Positions 32,706 to 45,261 of a stretch of 64,000 nt of DNA are shown piece by piece. The translations under genes and the position numbers were made by a program. Origin of the DNA: Multifurca ochricompacta (Eukaryota > Basidiomycota > Agaricomycetes > Russulales > Russulaceae). The stretch covers positions 18,869-82,868 of the forward strand of contig WTXG01000167.1 in assembly GCA_022496185.1 (NCBI GenBank), read 5' to 3'. The notes under the pieces were generated by a model. It saw only the letters and a list, made by a program, of their open reading frames with translations. It was not told the DNA's origin and did not search any database. How positions within the stretch are numbered: position 1 is the first letter of the stretch; every line of letters begins with the position of its first letter.

Positions 32706-35700
32706 GTCTGCAAGTAACTTAGCCAGTGCGTTGTGAGACAAGACAAAGTCACCGGTGAAGCGACAGGGGTCGTGGGAACAGAGTCCTGCCAGGGTAGAAC
32801 TTGAGGAAGTCGTGAGTATTAGGCAGGGGGCCAAGGTGCGGCCCTCATAATACGATGCCAGCCACTGTAGGGTGCGGCTGAGGGCGTATAAGTCGACTTC
32901 CGACTTAATGCCCCCGGTGCCACGGACCCAATGGTTGGTGGTTTCGCCTGAAGTGTCCATGAGGACAGTGCTGGCAGCGCCAATGAGCTTCTTGTCGACT
33001 CGTTTGGCTCGGGAGTGTGAGGTAGCCACATGAATGAGAGCTAGATCAGAGTGGGGCAAAGCCAGGAAAGCACAGACTTCATCGAGACGTACAGTTGGGG
33101 GGCACGTTCCCACGAAGTGGATACGCGTGCCCCAAGCAGGGAGTTCCCACGGTGCAAAGGCGAGGACGTCGGGTACCCCATTGAGTGGGGGAACGCGATC
33201 GGCGAGAGCTTGCAGGGGGTGAGGCGGCGAGGCGTAGTGGGCGTGGAGGCCCGGGAGTGATGTCGGCATCGGGGGTGTAGGAGTGCGTCGTCCATGGTGC
33301 CGCGGAGGTGCTGGATGGGCTGGGAATGGGCAGGGAGAGAGGCGTACCATAGGGCCGTGGTATCCGCCAATTTCTCAACAAAGAACTTCATCGGTAGCAC
33401 CTGCGTGAGCTTGTGGAGAGGACCACGAGGAGCTGTGTGGAAAGAGCCGGTGATCTTGTGGACCACGGCGTTCGAGACGAGTTGGAGTCTCTTGATGAGT
33501 GCAGGGGCCTGCCTAGAGTGGACCCAGAGCTGTGAGCCATAGGTCAATACTGGAAGACAGACTGCATTGAGGACGAGTCTCCAGTTCTTGGTGGAGAGGC
33601 CCCGCTCGGAGTTGCCCAGCAAATTCAGCGCTTGGATGGAGGCGCGGGCACGGCGGCACATGATGTCTACATGAGGACGCCAGGAGAGAGAAGGAGTGAA
33701 GAAAAAACCCAAGTATCGCACCTGGGCCCCTGCCTTGACAACAAAGTCAGGCGCATCTTGGCAGGGGAGAGAAATTTCGCGCGGGGGTAGGTTCCGCGTG
33801 CGCGCGCAGGAGAAGAAGAGGGCTTCGGTCTTCGCTGGGTCTGCGGACATACCAGCGCGGGCCAACCAGTCCATCGTGATCGCATAGTGTTCTCGCAGGG
33901 AGGAGACCACTTCATCCCAAGTCGGCGCCCAGGCGAACAGGAGGCCGTCGTCCACGTACATGGACAACCGGCAACCAGTCCAGGACGCAGCTAGATGGAG
34001 GAGCGGGGCGGCATATAGGGTGGCCAGGACGGGGGAGATGGGAGAACCTTGTGGGGTCCCAATCGTCGTGGGGTGTGGAGGGCCAACAGTGCCATTGAAC
34101 GACAGGGAGGCGGTGCGATCGGATAGGAAGCTTAGAACCCAATTCGATACCTGTGGTGGATAGCCAAGCCGTGTGAGGACGGCGGCGCAGCGCTGTGGGT
34201 GCACATGGTCGAAGAATCCCGAGACGTCGAAGAGCACCATGCCGCAGACCATGCCGGAGGCCTGGACGCGGGTGATGTCATGCACGAGGGATAACGCCGA
34301 GTCCAAGCAGCATGAGTTGGATCGTGCGCTGAACTGAGTGGAGGGGAGGGTGGCGTATCTGTCGATATCAGACGTGAGACGCTTCACAAGGGACTTATCA
34401 AGGAGTTTCCCCAATGTCTCCAGGAGGGATATCGGACGATGGGCCTTGGCTAGGCTGTAGTCCAGTCGTGCCGGCTTGGGGAGAACGACCGTGAGGGCTC
34501 GTTTCCATGAGGCGGGCACATGTCCGAGAAGGACGGAGGCATTGAAGAGGGCCGTGACGTGGTCGTCTATCGACGGCCAGGCCCACTTGAGGATTCTCCA
34601 GTTGATCTTGGAGAAGCCAGGGGAAGACTTGGACGAGGTCTTGCGTAAGTGGTCGGCAATCTCGTCAGATGTGAAGGGCACCCAGGGGCGCACAGGCATA
34701 GGAGGAGGGTCATCAGAGAAGACGGTTGGCACTGGGGTGGATTCGGACCCGAAGAACTGGGCCACGAAGACCTCTTTGATGGCAGAACGGTCCCAGAGCA
34801 GAGGGCCATTGGGCCTACGGATGGCCGGGACAATGGAGATGCGTTGCCCATGACGCCAAGCAGCAACGTCCCAGACATTCTGAGAGGAAATGGCCTCGTT
34901 GGTCCAAGCAAACTTAGCCTGCCGTATTTCGCGGCGTAAGGCATCAGAAGCGAGGGCCTTGGCGGCAGGGTCACGTCGAGAGCAATGAAGCGTGGTAACC
35001 GCCTGTGTGCAGGCTGGGTTCCACCACTTGGCCCTTTTGGCGCGAGGCGTGGAGTTGACGGCCAGGTGTGCATCAGCTGTCGTGATCAGAATGTCCAGAA
35101 GAGCGTCGGCAAAGGAGTCGACCTCAGCCGAGGTGGTCAGCTGGGGGATGGGCGGCAAAGAGAGGTCCAGGTGGTTCCACCAGGCAATGAGCGTGTCGTC
35201 AGAGACTTTAGTGACGTACGACTTGACAGGCGGCGCAGGATCGAGGGCCATGAGGGAGTGTTGCCAAGAAAAGCGCAGGCCAGCATGGTCAGAGCCCAGG
35301 CTAGCAGCCCCATCCAGGACAACAGGGGATAGGGAACCGCTGGCACAAAGTGAGAGCGAGGCCCAGACAAGATCAAGGGTGCTGCCAGGATGGTTAGCAG
35401 CTCACCTAGTGATGATGCCAGGGGTGGAGACCAAGTCCAGGCCTTGGTCAGCAGCCCAATCCAGGAAGGAGGAGGCGGAGGAGGAGGTGGGAGTGAGTGA
35501 GCCAGGTGGGGCCCAGTCCGGGTGGTGGAGATTGAAGTCTCCGGCAATCACAGTGGGGGTATCGTCCAGAACGATCGACGTCAGCGCCTGAAGCGCGGTC
35601 GGGTCCCGGACGTCGTTGTAAAACGAAATGACCCGCAGGACATTAGAGCCAATCCTGAGGTCACCAACCAGCACACAAGGGTGTGCGCACACGTCATGCC

Positions 35701-36004
35701 GCGTTGAGAACTGCGCGGCGAAAGGAACGTTAGCAAGGTGAGGATGAAATTTCCTCACATAAACGAGGGTCTTGGTGCGAGAGAGCGCCAGTAACAATGG
35801 GTAGAAGAAATCCCAGCCAGGGTGGGCTGGGGCACCGAGGGTATCCTGACCGTCGGGCAAGGAGTCAGAGCGGGAGACCCTGATTCGGCCAAACCAGGGT
35901 TCCTGTACCAAAAGAATGTGGTCCTGGGAGTTAGTGTTCAACACAGCGTGCAGGTTCATGTTACTGTGTTGTATATTGAGGCTCAGGATGGAGCACTCAG
36001 TCAT
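32701..36004 (-). pseudogene. LINE ORF2, N-terminal part: APE endonuclease and reverse transcriptase
   Basis: ATG at 36004 (MTECSILSLNIQHSNMN). APE-type endonuclease shows VQEPWFG, AGDFNLHHPDW and SDHAGLRFSW. Reverse transcriptase shows KAHRPISLLETLGKLLDK, VCGMVLFDVSGFFDHV, GTPQGSPISPVLA and the catalytic YVDD near 33960. A Cys-poor thumb region (RYLGFFFTPSLSWRPHVD) follows, then an RNase-H-like stretch (KSEVDLYALSRTLQWL, CLILTTSSSSTLAGL). A TGA at 35402-35404 (after GIITR, before AANHPGSTLDLVW) and one lost base in a G/C-run near 33270 break it. ORF2 overlaps the end of ORF1 by 8 nt (ATGACTGA), suggesting coupled translation. Confidence 0.9.
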
Positions 36005-39000
36005 ATGTAATGCGGAAGGGGTCCTGGGAGGACGTCGGTGCCGGCATCACCTTGAGCTCAGAGCATAAGGTGGTGAGGGCCTGGATGAGGTCGACAGCGT
36101 CGTCCTCTTCTGGGTTGATGCGGGCATGGACCGAAGCCCTGTCACCACGACCGCCGATGAGGAGGTCAAAGAAGTAGAGCTCAGCGGCTGCCTCGCGGCG
36201 GCGTGAGGACTTGAGCAAGAAGCGGAGGTGTTGATGACCGCACGCCGTCAGCACAGTTGTGTCAGCTAGGATGCTGCACAGACCGGCGCGGGTGCGAAGT
36301 CTGGGGGGGGCGGCGTCCACAACGGCCTGCGAGAGTTGGCGCGGGCTGAGGGACAGCATGTGATCTGAAGAGGCAAGGCCAGCAGAGGGCGCAGGGGTAG
36401 CCGTAAATTCAGAAATGGAAGACGTACTCGGAGCCTCCTGAACAGGAGGCTGTGCAGTCTTCCGTGTGGCAGTCATGCATGCGTCAGGGCGCGCAACTAG
36501 CGGGGCAGGGGCGGGGGCGGCTTGGGCCGGCTGTGATGGGGCAGCGGCCGGGGCGGCGGGGGCAGTGGCAGCAGCAGCAGGAGCAGCAGTGGCAGCAGCA
36601 TGGCGGCGTGAATGGCGGGACACAGTGGTGAAGCCGGCTGGGTCAGCGGCAGCCTGGGTATTCCCGGGAGTGGCGCCGAGGACGGGTGCAGGGGCAACGG
36701 ATGGGCCCAACCAGTTCTCTGGAGTATCAGCTAATGGGGGCGCGGCGAAAGGACCCCGCTTGGGGCATTTCGCAGAGCGGGCGTGGTGTCCCACTTGACC
36801 ACACAGCAGACATTTGAAAGAGCAATCGCACTGACCTGCAACCTTGTGAGGGCCAGTGCAGCGGGCATTGTGCTCCGCGAAGGGGTGAGCACCACCGCAC
36901 TTGTAGCACAAAGGCTTATCGAGCGGTTGGGTGCATACGCGACGGCCATTGGCACGCTTCAGCTGTTGGGTGCGATGACCCAGTTTGTGGCAATGGCCAC
37001 ATTGGACGAGGGTTGGTGCGGGTCTGGCGTGAACAAGTCGGGCCAAGTGGCCAAACATGTACGTGGGCACATGCAGGAGCCGGGCAACCTCAGCCTGGGA
37101 AAGCCCGTGGAGGGCGAAGACAACCGTCGTGCAGGCCAAACGGATGTTGGTAGGCTCCTGCTGCCATCACGGCGGGGATGGGAAGAGTGTGTGTGTGAAC
37201 TGGCCGTTGCGGCGCAGCTCAGTCTGCAAGGTGGCTGGGTCAAAGATGACGCCATCACCAGCCGAGACATAAACGTCACGCAGCTGGAACCATTCCCAGC
37301 CACGGGTGGGGACGAGGTGTCCGCCAGGGAATTGCTTCACGAGCGCAGGCTCGTAGGGCAGAAGAGTCTGGAGAGGGTGAACTCCAGCGAAAGTGAAAAT
37401 GAAATTACCCTCGGATTGGCCAGCGCCTACGGACCAGCGGCCGGAAAGAAGGTGTGGGGCTGAGGGGGCCTGGCGTAGGAGAGCCTGGCGAGCACCCAGC
37501 AGCAATTGGGGAGGCGGGGGTAAGCCCCGCGAGAGTGTGCCCACAGGAAGCGGCAGCAGGATCACCGACACCTCGGTGGTGTGCTCCTGCGCAGGCGCGC
37601 GCATGAGAGAGGTGGCAGCGGCCTTGGCCGGCGCCGTGCGGGGGTTGGGCGCACCCTGCATGGTGCGGCCTTGGGCCTTTGTCGCGGCCTGGGCGAAGGA
37701 CACGGCCCGCAGTTGTTGGGCCATCGTCGTAGGGCCAACAACGCGGAAGTTGTCAGCAGGGGTCGCTCCCACCGGCCCAGCAGTCGCAGCAGGGGCAGGG
37801 GGAGGGGCAGGAGCGCAGGCAGGGGCAGCGGGCCGGGGGCGAGCAGCCGTAGCCGCGGCAGGTCGAGCAGGGGCCGCAGGCAGAGCAGCGGGGGCCCCTC
37901 GTTCCAAGCGGTCGATGCGTTCCAGGACGAGCGCAAGCGTGGCCACAATGCGGTCGAGGGGGTCGGTGGGGGGTGGTGGCAGAGCCACGGGGTCAGTGGG
38001 TACCTCAGTGAGGTAAGACAGAGAGGAAGACTCAGCTCGAGGGCCCTCTTCAGGGCCCGGCATCTCTTCCTCGAAGGCATGGATGGATGCGGCGGTACCA
38101 TGGTATGCCGCGTCAAAACCGGAAGCGTGGGTGGGGTGGAAGAACTCCTCCAGTGGTTGTGAGATCACCGGGGGAGAAACCGCCATCAGGGCAGCAGGCT
38201 GGGTCTCGGGGACGACATCCTCAGAACGAGAGGAGGCGTGGGAGGCCGGGCAGGAGGGGTATGGGGCAGCGCGCGAGAGCGAGCGTGTGGGCGTCGTTGG
38301 AGACTCGCGGCGTGCCTTCTTCTTCGAAATCTGCGCCTTAGTCACAGAACGTGGGGTTCGGTCGAGGTCGGCCAACGGGGAGATGGCCAATAGGTCGATT
38401 TCGGCACGGGCCTTGGCGTGGCGTTCGGCCGAGTATTGGAGTCTGTAAGCAGAGATCTCCTGAGAGACCTCGGCATACATTTGGGCCTCCAGTTCAGACT
38501 GGACGCGTGTGCAGGTTTGGTCACGGGCTGCGTACACCTCAGCAGCAACCTCGGTTTTGAGACGTTGGCGTAGGGTGAGGCGGAGCTCATCTAGAAATTC
38601 AGGCGTGGCCACCTGAGCCAGCCATTCGGCGCACAAGGAAGCGCGGAGGGATTCATCGATCTGGGCACTGAGGCCATCGATGTGGGCCTGGGCATTTGAC
38701 TGCCTGCCGTTCAGGAGGTGGTGGAGTTGCGCCGCCATCGCCTGTAAATGTGCGAGAGGTGTTTGGGGGACCTCAGCCCTATGCGGCAGTGAAACCGCAT
38801 CAGTAAATTCACCCCCCTCGTGGTAATCCAGGAGGGAGATGGCGGAGGGTGATCGGAGGAAACCTCGTATCACGGCCCCAAGGATATTGCAGAGCAGTCT
38901 GCCCCAGGAGACTGGTTCGAGGCCAGTGTTGTAGGCTATCTCACCTGAATGTTGGATCCCAGCGTCGATGAGGGCCGTGGTGATGCTATTGGACCGCTCT

Positions 39001-39215
39001 AGCATCGCAGCGGTGATGCCCATATCACTGGACTCTTCCATGCAGAGGGCGGCCGCGAGGTAATAAAGAGAATAGCCCATGCTATTCTCGGCAACAGTGT
39101 GGAGGTCCCGATGATGGGCCTCGTTAAGGTATTCAACACAACGCTCATGAGTAGCGGTGTCAAGTCGGATGGCCCGGTCGGGTGTGTCGACAGGGTCATA
39201 GAGCATGGGGCGGAG
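35997..39215 (-). pseudogene. LINE ORF1, main part, with zinc knuckles
   Basis: Continues from 45766 across the Copia-2 insertion (AYLR joins PMLYDPVDTPDRAI) and runs about 1070 codons. It has an alpha-helical, charged first half, an Ala/Pro-rich linker (LPAAPARPAAATAARPRPAA near 37850) and a C-terminal Cys/His cluster: CGHCHKLGHRTQ, CYKCGGAHPFAEHNARC and CLLCGQVGHHARSAKC near 36800-36990. It likely coats the LINE RNA. One TGA at 37167-37169 interrupts the frame just before WQQEPTNIRLACTTVV. It ends TGA at 35997-35999. Confidence 0.88.
39211..39215. repeat. Target-site duplication, left, of Copia-2
   Basis: CGGAG, repeated at 45766-45770, inside LINE ORF1. Confidence 0.9.
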
Positions 39216-39719
39216 TGTGAAACAGGCATGAGGCGCAGCATACTGACTGTGAAGGTTAGCGGGTTAAGCTAGACAAAGACAAGTTGCTTCAGAGGTAGAA
39301 GAAACTCTATAATACTATACTACTGACCTAGACAAAGACAAGTTCTATATACAAGAGTTAGTCTTAAGGTATGATAGATAGTAGAGTAGGAACTTACGCT
39401 TCAGAGGTAGAAGAAACTCTGAAGTGTAAGAGACGAAACAGACACCCTTATATACTAGACAAGGGATGGTCTGTGCACTGGGAATAAGTCCACAAGTGCC
39501 GGACAAAGTCCAAACAATAAACATGAGGGAGAAAGGCCATTGGCTACTACAGAAATCACATGTTACATAGTGTATCAGTCAGCTACTGCGGAATGTGAGA
39601 AAGAAAGTAATAATGATAATGTAAATAGTCCGAAACTCCGGTATCTAATCTAATCTACAAAGTAGCTAATCTAATCACCTGATGCCTGAAGCATCACCGA
39701 ACATCTCCTGTGTTCAACA
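39216..39719 (-). repeat. Copia-2 3' LTR
   Basis: 504 bp. Contains two copies of GCTTCAGAGGTAGAAGAAAC(TCT) and two of CTAGACAAAGACAAGTT, arranged so that hairpins can form. Confidence 0.95.
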
Positions 39720-39988
39720 TCCCTCCATGCTGAAGGCATCTGGTCATAGATGGGAAATGAGTTGGATGAGCACACTGCCATCACAATTAAATGAGCATAT
39801 CGCCAGCCAGAGATCCAACTTCTCTAACTCTCAAGTGTGGAGATATGACCATGGTGTTCAGAGGCATATCGCGTTAGATTCGCTTATGCAAACTGAAACC
39901 ACACCTCTTGCATCACTCTCGAAGTTGAGAATTTCACTCATGGTGGGAAAGTGAGACTGGTATACAAAGTCTCCAAATTCCAGCTCTC

Positions 39989-42900
39989 TCATTCCAGCAT
40001 AAGTCCAAGTCCATTTACCATGGTTTCAAACGATGCTTTTGGTAGAGACTTAGTAAAGCCATCTGCCAGCATCTCACCAGTGGGGGTTCGCACTAACTCA
40101 ATTATGTGCGATTCAATGTACCCCCTAATGGCATGGTACTTGATGGGTATATGCTTTGACCGCCTTCCTGTGACTGGGTTTAATGCCAAATCCACGGCAC
40201 CCTTATTGTCACAGTGGAGTAGAATAGGGGAGGATACTTCATACCCTAATTCTTCCATAAAAGTCCTATACCACACTGCCTGATTTGCAGCCTCGGAGAG
40301 GCTCATATACTCGGCTTCAGTGGTGGACTGTGCTACTGTTTTCTGCTTTCTGGAACACCATGAAATAGCGCCATTTGCTAAGAAAAACACGTAGCCTGAG
40401 GTAGAGCGGCAGTCCTCTTGATCTCCCCATGAGGAATCTGCAAAGCCATGAAGGCCACTCTCTCCATTCCCTCCAGAATACCGCAACTTGCAGTCTTTTG
40501 TACTATTAAGATATTTTAAGACATATTTTGCAAGTCGCATATGATCTTGTGAGGGGTTGGAAGCATATTGACTAAGGCGCGCCACAGCAAAACTGATGTC
40601 GGGTCTGCTTCCAATCTGCACCCATAGCAGTGACCCCATCAACTGTTGGTACTTCTTTATTTCAGAAGTAGATGCCTGACCATCAAATTTGACCAGATGT
40701 ACATCAGTGCCAGAGGGAAGAGGAGTATATACTCGGTTGGAATCCCTCATCCCAAACTTCTCAATAATAGATAACACATAGGCTGCTTGATCAATCTCCA
40801 GTGTCTTGTTAGGACGATCCCTGGTGATGTTAACTCCAAGGTATGACTGGATTTCTCCCAAGTCAGTCATCTCATATCGATTAGATAGAGCTGACTTCAG
40901 CCACGTTATCTTATCATTGGAAGACCCAAGTATAGTAATGTCATCTACATAGAGAATGACATAAAGTGAATCATCCTCCTCCTTTTGATGAAACACGTAT
41001 ACTCCTGCATCAGAGTACGTGCGAGTAAAGCCCAGTTCATTGAGAACTGCATGGAATTGTAAATTCCATGCTCGCGAGGCTTGTTTGAGGCCATATAATG
41101 CTTTTTGTAACCTGCAAACTTTGGATTCTTGACCAGCAACGACGAAACCAACTGGTTGCTCCATATAAATCTCTTCGTCCAGATCGCCATGTAGGAATGC
41201 CGATTTGACATCCATCTGGTGGATTTCCCAATCCTCTAGCGTAGCTAATGCTAGTAGTAGTCTCAATGACTCAAATCTGGCAACTGGAGAGAATGTTTCG
41301 TCGAAGTCCACCCCTTCTATTTGGGTGAAACCTTTTGCAACAAGCCTAGCACGAAACCATCCATCTGGTTTCAATTTAAAAACCCATTTTGACTTGACAG
41401 CCTTTCTTCCTTTTGGAAGATCCTCTAGGCACCACACATCAAGTTTATCTAAGGCATCAATTTCATATTGACATGCCTCAAGCCATTCACTGGCATTATC
41501 GACCGCATTGCCTCCTGAAATGTCAGGGGATCTCTATAAGAGACTCCTGCAGCATTTAGCAATTCCATATGCCCAAGTCTGGAAGAACCCTGCACAAACT
41601 CAGCATTATCCTCATTATAAAATCGAGGATTCATGCGCGTGAACGTTTGGGACGGGCAGTATCAAGATCTAAGTCTTCCTGCACAGCCCTGTCACGTTGC
41701 TGAGAGCGTGGACTTTCCCTAGTAAAGACTGGTTGGGAAATCTTGCCGACATTCTTTTAGATTGTCTTTTTGCACGGGTTCTCTGAGGGAGTTCAGATGG
41801 TTCCATAATTTGGGAAGGAGGTGTCTGATAGATAGTTTGATCATGTGTGTCAAGTTCATTTTCGGGTGTGGTAGGCTCAGGATTTACTTGAGGAGGTTCC
41901 ACTTCCTCCTGTTCCTCAACCTGGCATCCTTGTCTTCAGGAGCCTGAGGAACTGTTGCTATTGCTGGTTGAGGCTGGACAGGCCTCTCTACTTCAAGCAC
42001 AAAAGGCGTAACCTTTTCCTTTTGTTTCCCTTGCTGTCCTTGGCAAGGTTGATGGGAAGGACCCTTCATCAAATGTCACATCTCTTGACAATACGAAGGA
42101 TCGAGTATGCATATCCCAAAGAAGATATCCTTTAGAGTGGGGTGCATACCCGACAAAGACTGTTCCCTGGCTTTATGATCCAGTTTGCGTCTTTTATCCT
42201 CTGGGACAGTATAATAGGCTAAGCAGCCAAATATTTTAAAGTAAGAACATCTGGAATGTCCCCATCCAGAAGTTCAAGCGGTGTCCTCCACTTATTTGAA
42301 GGATTGGTGTTCTATTGTATATGTGACAGCTGTTCGCACTGCACATTCCCAGAAACCAAGGGAAAGACCAGCATGATGCAGCATACTGGTGGCCTTTTCC
42401 ATGATGGTCCTGTTGAACCTTTCAGCCCTTCCGTTCTGTTGTGGGGAATACGGCATTGTCAATTTATGCTCTATGCCAGCCTGCTCAAGTATTGACTTCA
42501 GCTCCCTATTTACAAATTCACCACCTCGATCTGTGTGTAAGGTCTTTATTTTCCTGTCTGTTTTATTTTCCAGGAATGCCTTAATGTTACAGAACGTCGA
42601 GGTAAAATCACTTTTAGCCTTCATAGCAACAACTAGAGCTGTCCTGCTAAAGTCGTCTATAAAGGTGGCGAAATACAGGTTCCCTTGAATTGAAGTACAT
42701 TGTAAAGGACCAACTAGGTCACTATGAATGACTTCCAAGGGTGCTGAAGCTCTCTTTTGAGAGGGAGGGAATGGAAGACGGTGTGATTTTCCCATTTCAC
42801 AGCCATAACACGGCTTGTCTTCCACTTGGCTATTATCTATACTAAGGCCTTTTACAGCCTTAGGAGCATGTCTTTTGAGGGCCTCTTTTGACATATGACC

Positions 42901-44335
42901 CATGCGCAAATGCCAGGTATCAAGGCTACTTGATGCAGATTTATGGGACGCAGTATTAAGAGTCTGCATAGTTTTCCCAAAGACCCAATAGAGTCCCATA
43001 GCCTTGACACCTTCCGCTATAATTGCATTATTGTACTTTATTTTGACCTCAGATGGGAAAATTCCACTGAGCCGCCTTTGTCGGTGATGCAGCTTGTAGA
43101 GAGTATTCTTTCACTCCCAGGCATATAAAAGACATTGTTTAACTCCAACTCATAATTGTTTCGAGTTTTGAGTATGACTTTGCCTGTTCCTTCGACTTGG
43201 ACTACTGAACCATCACCAATTGTCACCTGATGTCCCTTGTGTGAGAAATACTCAGAGAAATCATCTAAGTATGGTGTGAAATGGGTGGTGGCTCCACTGT
43301 CCATCATCCAAGGGTTGCTGCCATCATCGACTTCTTGCGTGTGCTCGGTCATCATGTAAAGTGTAATGCGAGGTGTCTCATGCACCTCCTGTATTCTGCC
43401 ACTACCATTAACTATGGTAGCTACTTGTGTGGAGTTATTATGTACACTGGGGCCTTGCCCCTTCTCTTGTTGCCCTTTTTGCCTGCATCAGCATTGGCTC
43501 TGTCCTGTTTCCTTTGCCGACATTCATTTGCCTTGTGGCCCGGCTTCTGGCAATAGAAGCAGGTGACATCATTGGACGATGATGCACCTGCAGGTTGTGG
43601 CGTGAAAGTTACTTGTTTTTTATTTTTATTTTTGTTGACATGGGCTGCCTTATTAAGGGCAACCCCAACACCACTTCCTGCGGGGCCGGCAAGTCGGCTT
43701 TCCTCATTTAGGAACCTTTGCACAAGGTCCTGAGGGGAAAGGCGGTCAGGGGGTCCTGATGCCAGGATTGAGCCAGCAATGGCTGAGTAGGATGGAGGTA
43801 GGGATTGGAGCAAAATAAAGCTCAACTGGAGATCAGAGATCTCCATCCCATTTTCCTTGAGGGTACTCCTCACATCCAACACACGCTGCAACTGGGGCCT
43901 GAATTGTTTTCCTTCTTCCAAGCGGAAGGAGGATACAGAGCACCACAAGTTGTAGGTGGCCATGCTTCCTACTGAGCCATAGAGCGATTCCAAACGCTCA
44001 TATTGGCATTGACAGAGGGATAGGTTCTGTCAGAGGCAATTTGAGAGTATGTTTCTGGCGAAGTTACCATCACCAGAACTCCCATAAGGACTTCTCAACT
44101 CTATTCCACTCCAAGTACATCGGCTCCGACCAGAGTGCGAAGCGCTTGGCATATTCATCGTCCTTTTCTCCATCCTCTGGCTTGGGAGGATTGAGGAACT
44201 CAGGGGCATCATGTGTGATATGCCTCTTCATCCCGTTATCCTCAGCAGGGCAGTGAAAGACACCGACCACTGCTGCCAGTTGGAGCCATCAAGTTTGTCA
44301 AACTTGAACGTAGGGGGGAAGACGATGGAAGACAT
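39989..44335 (-). pseudogene. Copia-2 gag-pol, multiply frameshifted
   Basis: ATG at 44335 (MSSIVFPPTFKFDKLDGSNW). Gag is broken several times before ESLYGSVGSMATYN near 43990. A zinc knuckle CFYCQKPGHKANEC lies near 43540. Protease shows MDSGATTHFTP near 43290. Integrase shows HLRMGH..C..C, LHTDRGGEF and SPQQNGRAERFNRTI near 42440. The part from 42290 to 41440 is in short pieces of different frames. Reverse transcriptase and RNase H are open from 41437 to 39989: MDVKSAFLHGDLDEEIYMEQ, LYVDDITILG, DSSWGDQ..STSGYVF and TEAEYMSLSEAANQA. Despite the identical LTRs this copy cannot make a full polyprotein as written. Confidence 0.88.
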
Positions 44336-45244
44336 TGAGATGATTTAAAGGTTGATCCTGGTTCCAAGGAGCAATTAGAACCAGTTGTCCAGGTCTCATT
44401 TAAGAGGGCCCATCCACTCTGTGGCGCTATGCTTCAGAACTTAAGAAAGTCCTGCCTCTGATGTGCGACTTCTAAGTAGTATAGTAAGCTGTCTAACGCC
44501 ATCTACAACAAGTCCTAAGCCCACATCAGGGGGACATTGTGTAAATAGATGGGGAGTCATGTCATGGAGGAGCCAACCGCAAGTTCCACTAGAGACAAAG
44601 GGTATAGAGCCCTTCCTCTAGTGCTGGTGGTGGAGTCCATGATTAAGCCCTAGATGATTGGGGCCATGACTATAGTAAACTATCAGATCTCCTCTGGTTG
44701 GGGCGGACCCCCAATAAAAGCAGCGGGTACTTCTGCCCAGAGACAAGATCCTCTAGCTACTGTGTATCTACTATAGTAGTTCAAGCCTACTTGTATCGAG
44801 CCCAAGCGTCATGGGAGTGACTACCCATGCCTTGTTCTAGACCCTAAACTCTACCTGCAGGTCGCTAAACCTGGCTTATGGATCGAGCCAAGCATTGACT
44901 GAACCTATAGCCCCAAGCCTTCTGGGCAAGTGGCCTACTAAGACTATGGATGGGACGAAAACCCAGCTATAACTAAGAATACTATTTACTTAGAGCGCAC
45001 ATGAGGAACTTAAGGTGTTTCACCCGCTTAGGGTCCCTCATCACCTCTTGCAAGAATCCCCTGAGGGACTAGCCAGACAGATCAAGGTGAGCACATAAAG
45101 CGCATCACCTTGTGGATAGTTAAGGGCAAAGGAAAGAAGTCGAAGCTCACTGTTAGACTGATTGGGAGATATGAAGTCTTGAAGTTTGTGAGCTTTGAAG
45201 ATAAAGTTGGACTGATCAAAAAGAGTGACAGATCAGTAAAGCGT

Positions 45245-45261
45245 GGCCAGGGCCCATAACC
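45245..45261 (-). other. Copia-2 primer-binding site
   Basis: GGCCAGGGCCCATAACC directly beside the 5' LTR, the same 17 bases as in Copia-1 (19421-19437); initiator-tRNA-Met anticodon-arm sense. Confidence 0.8.
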
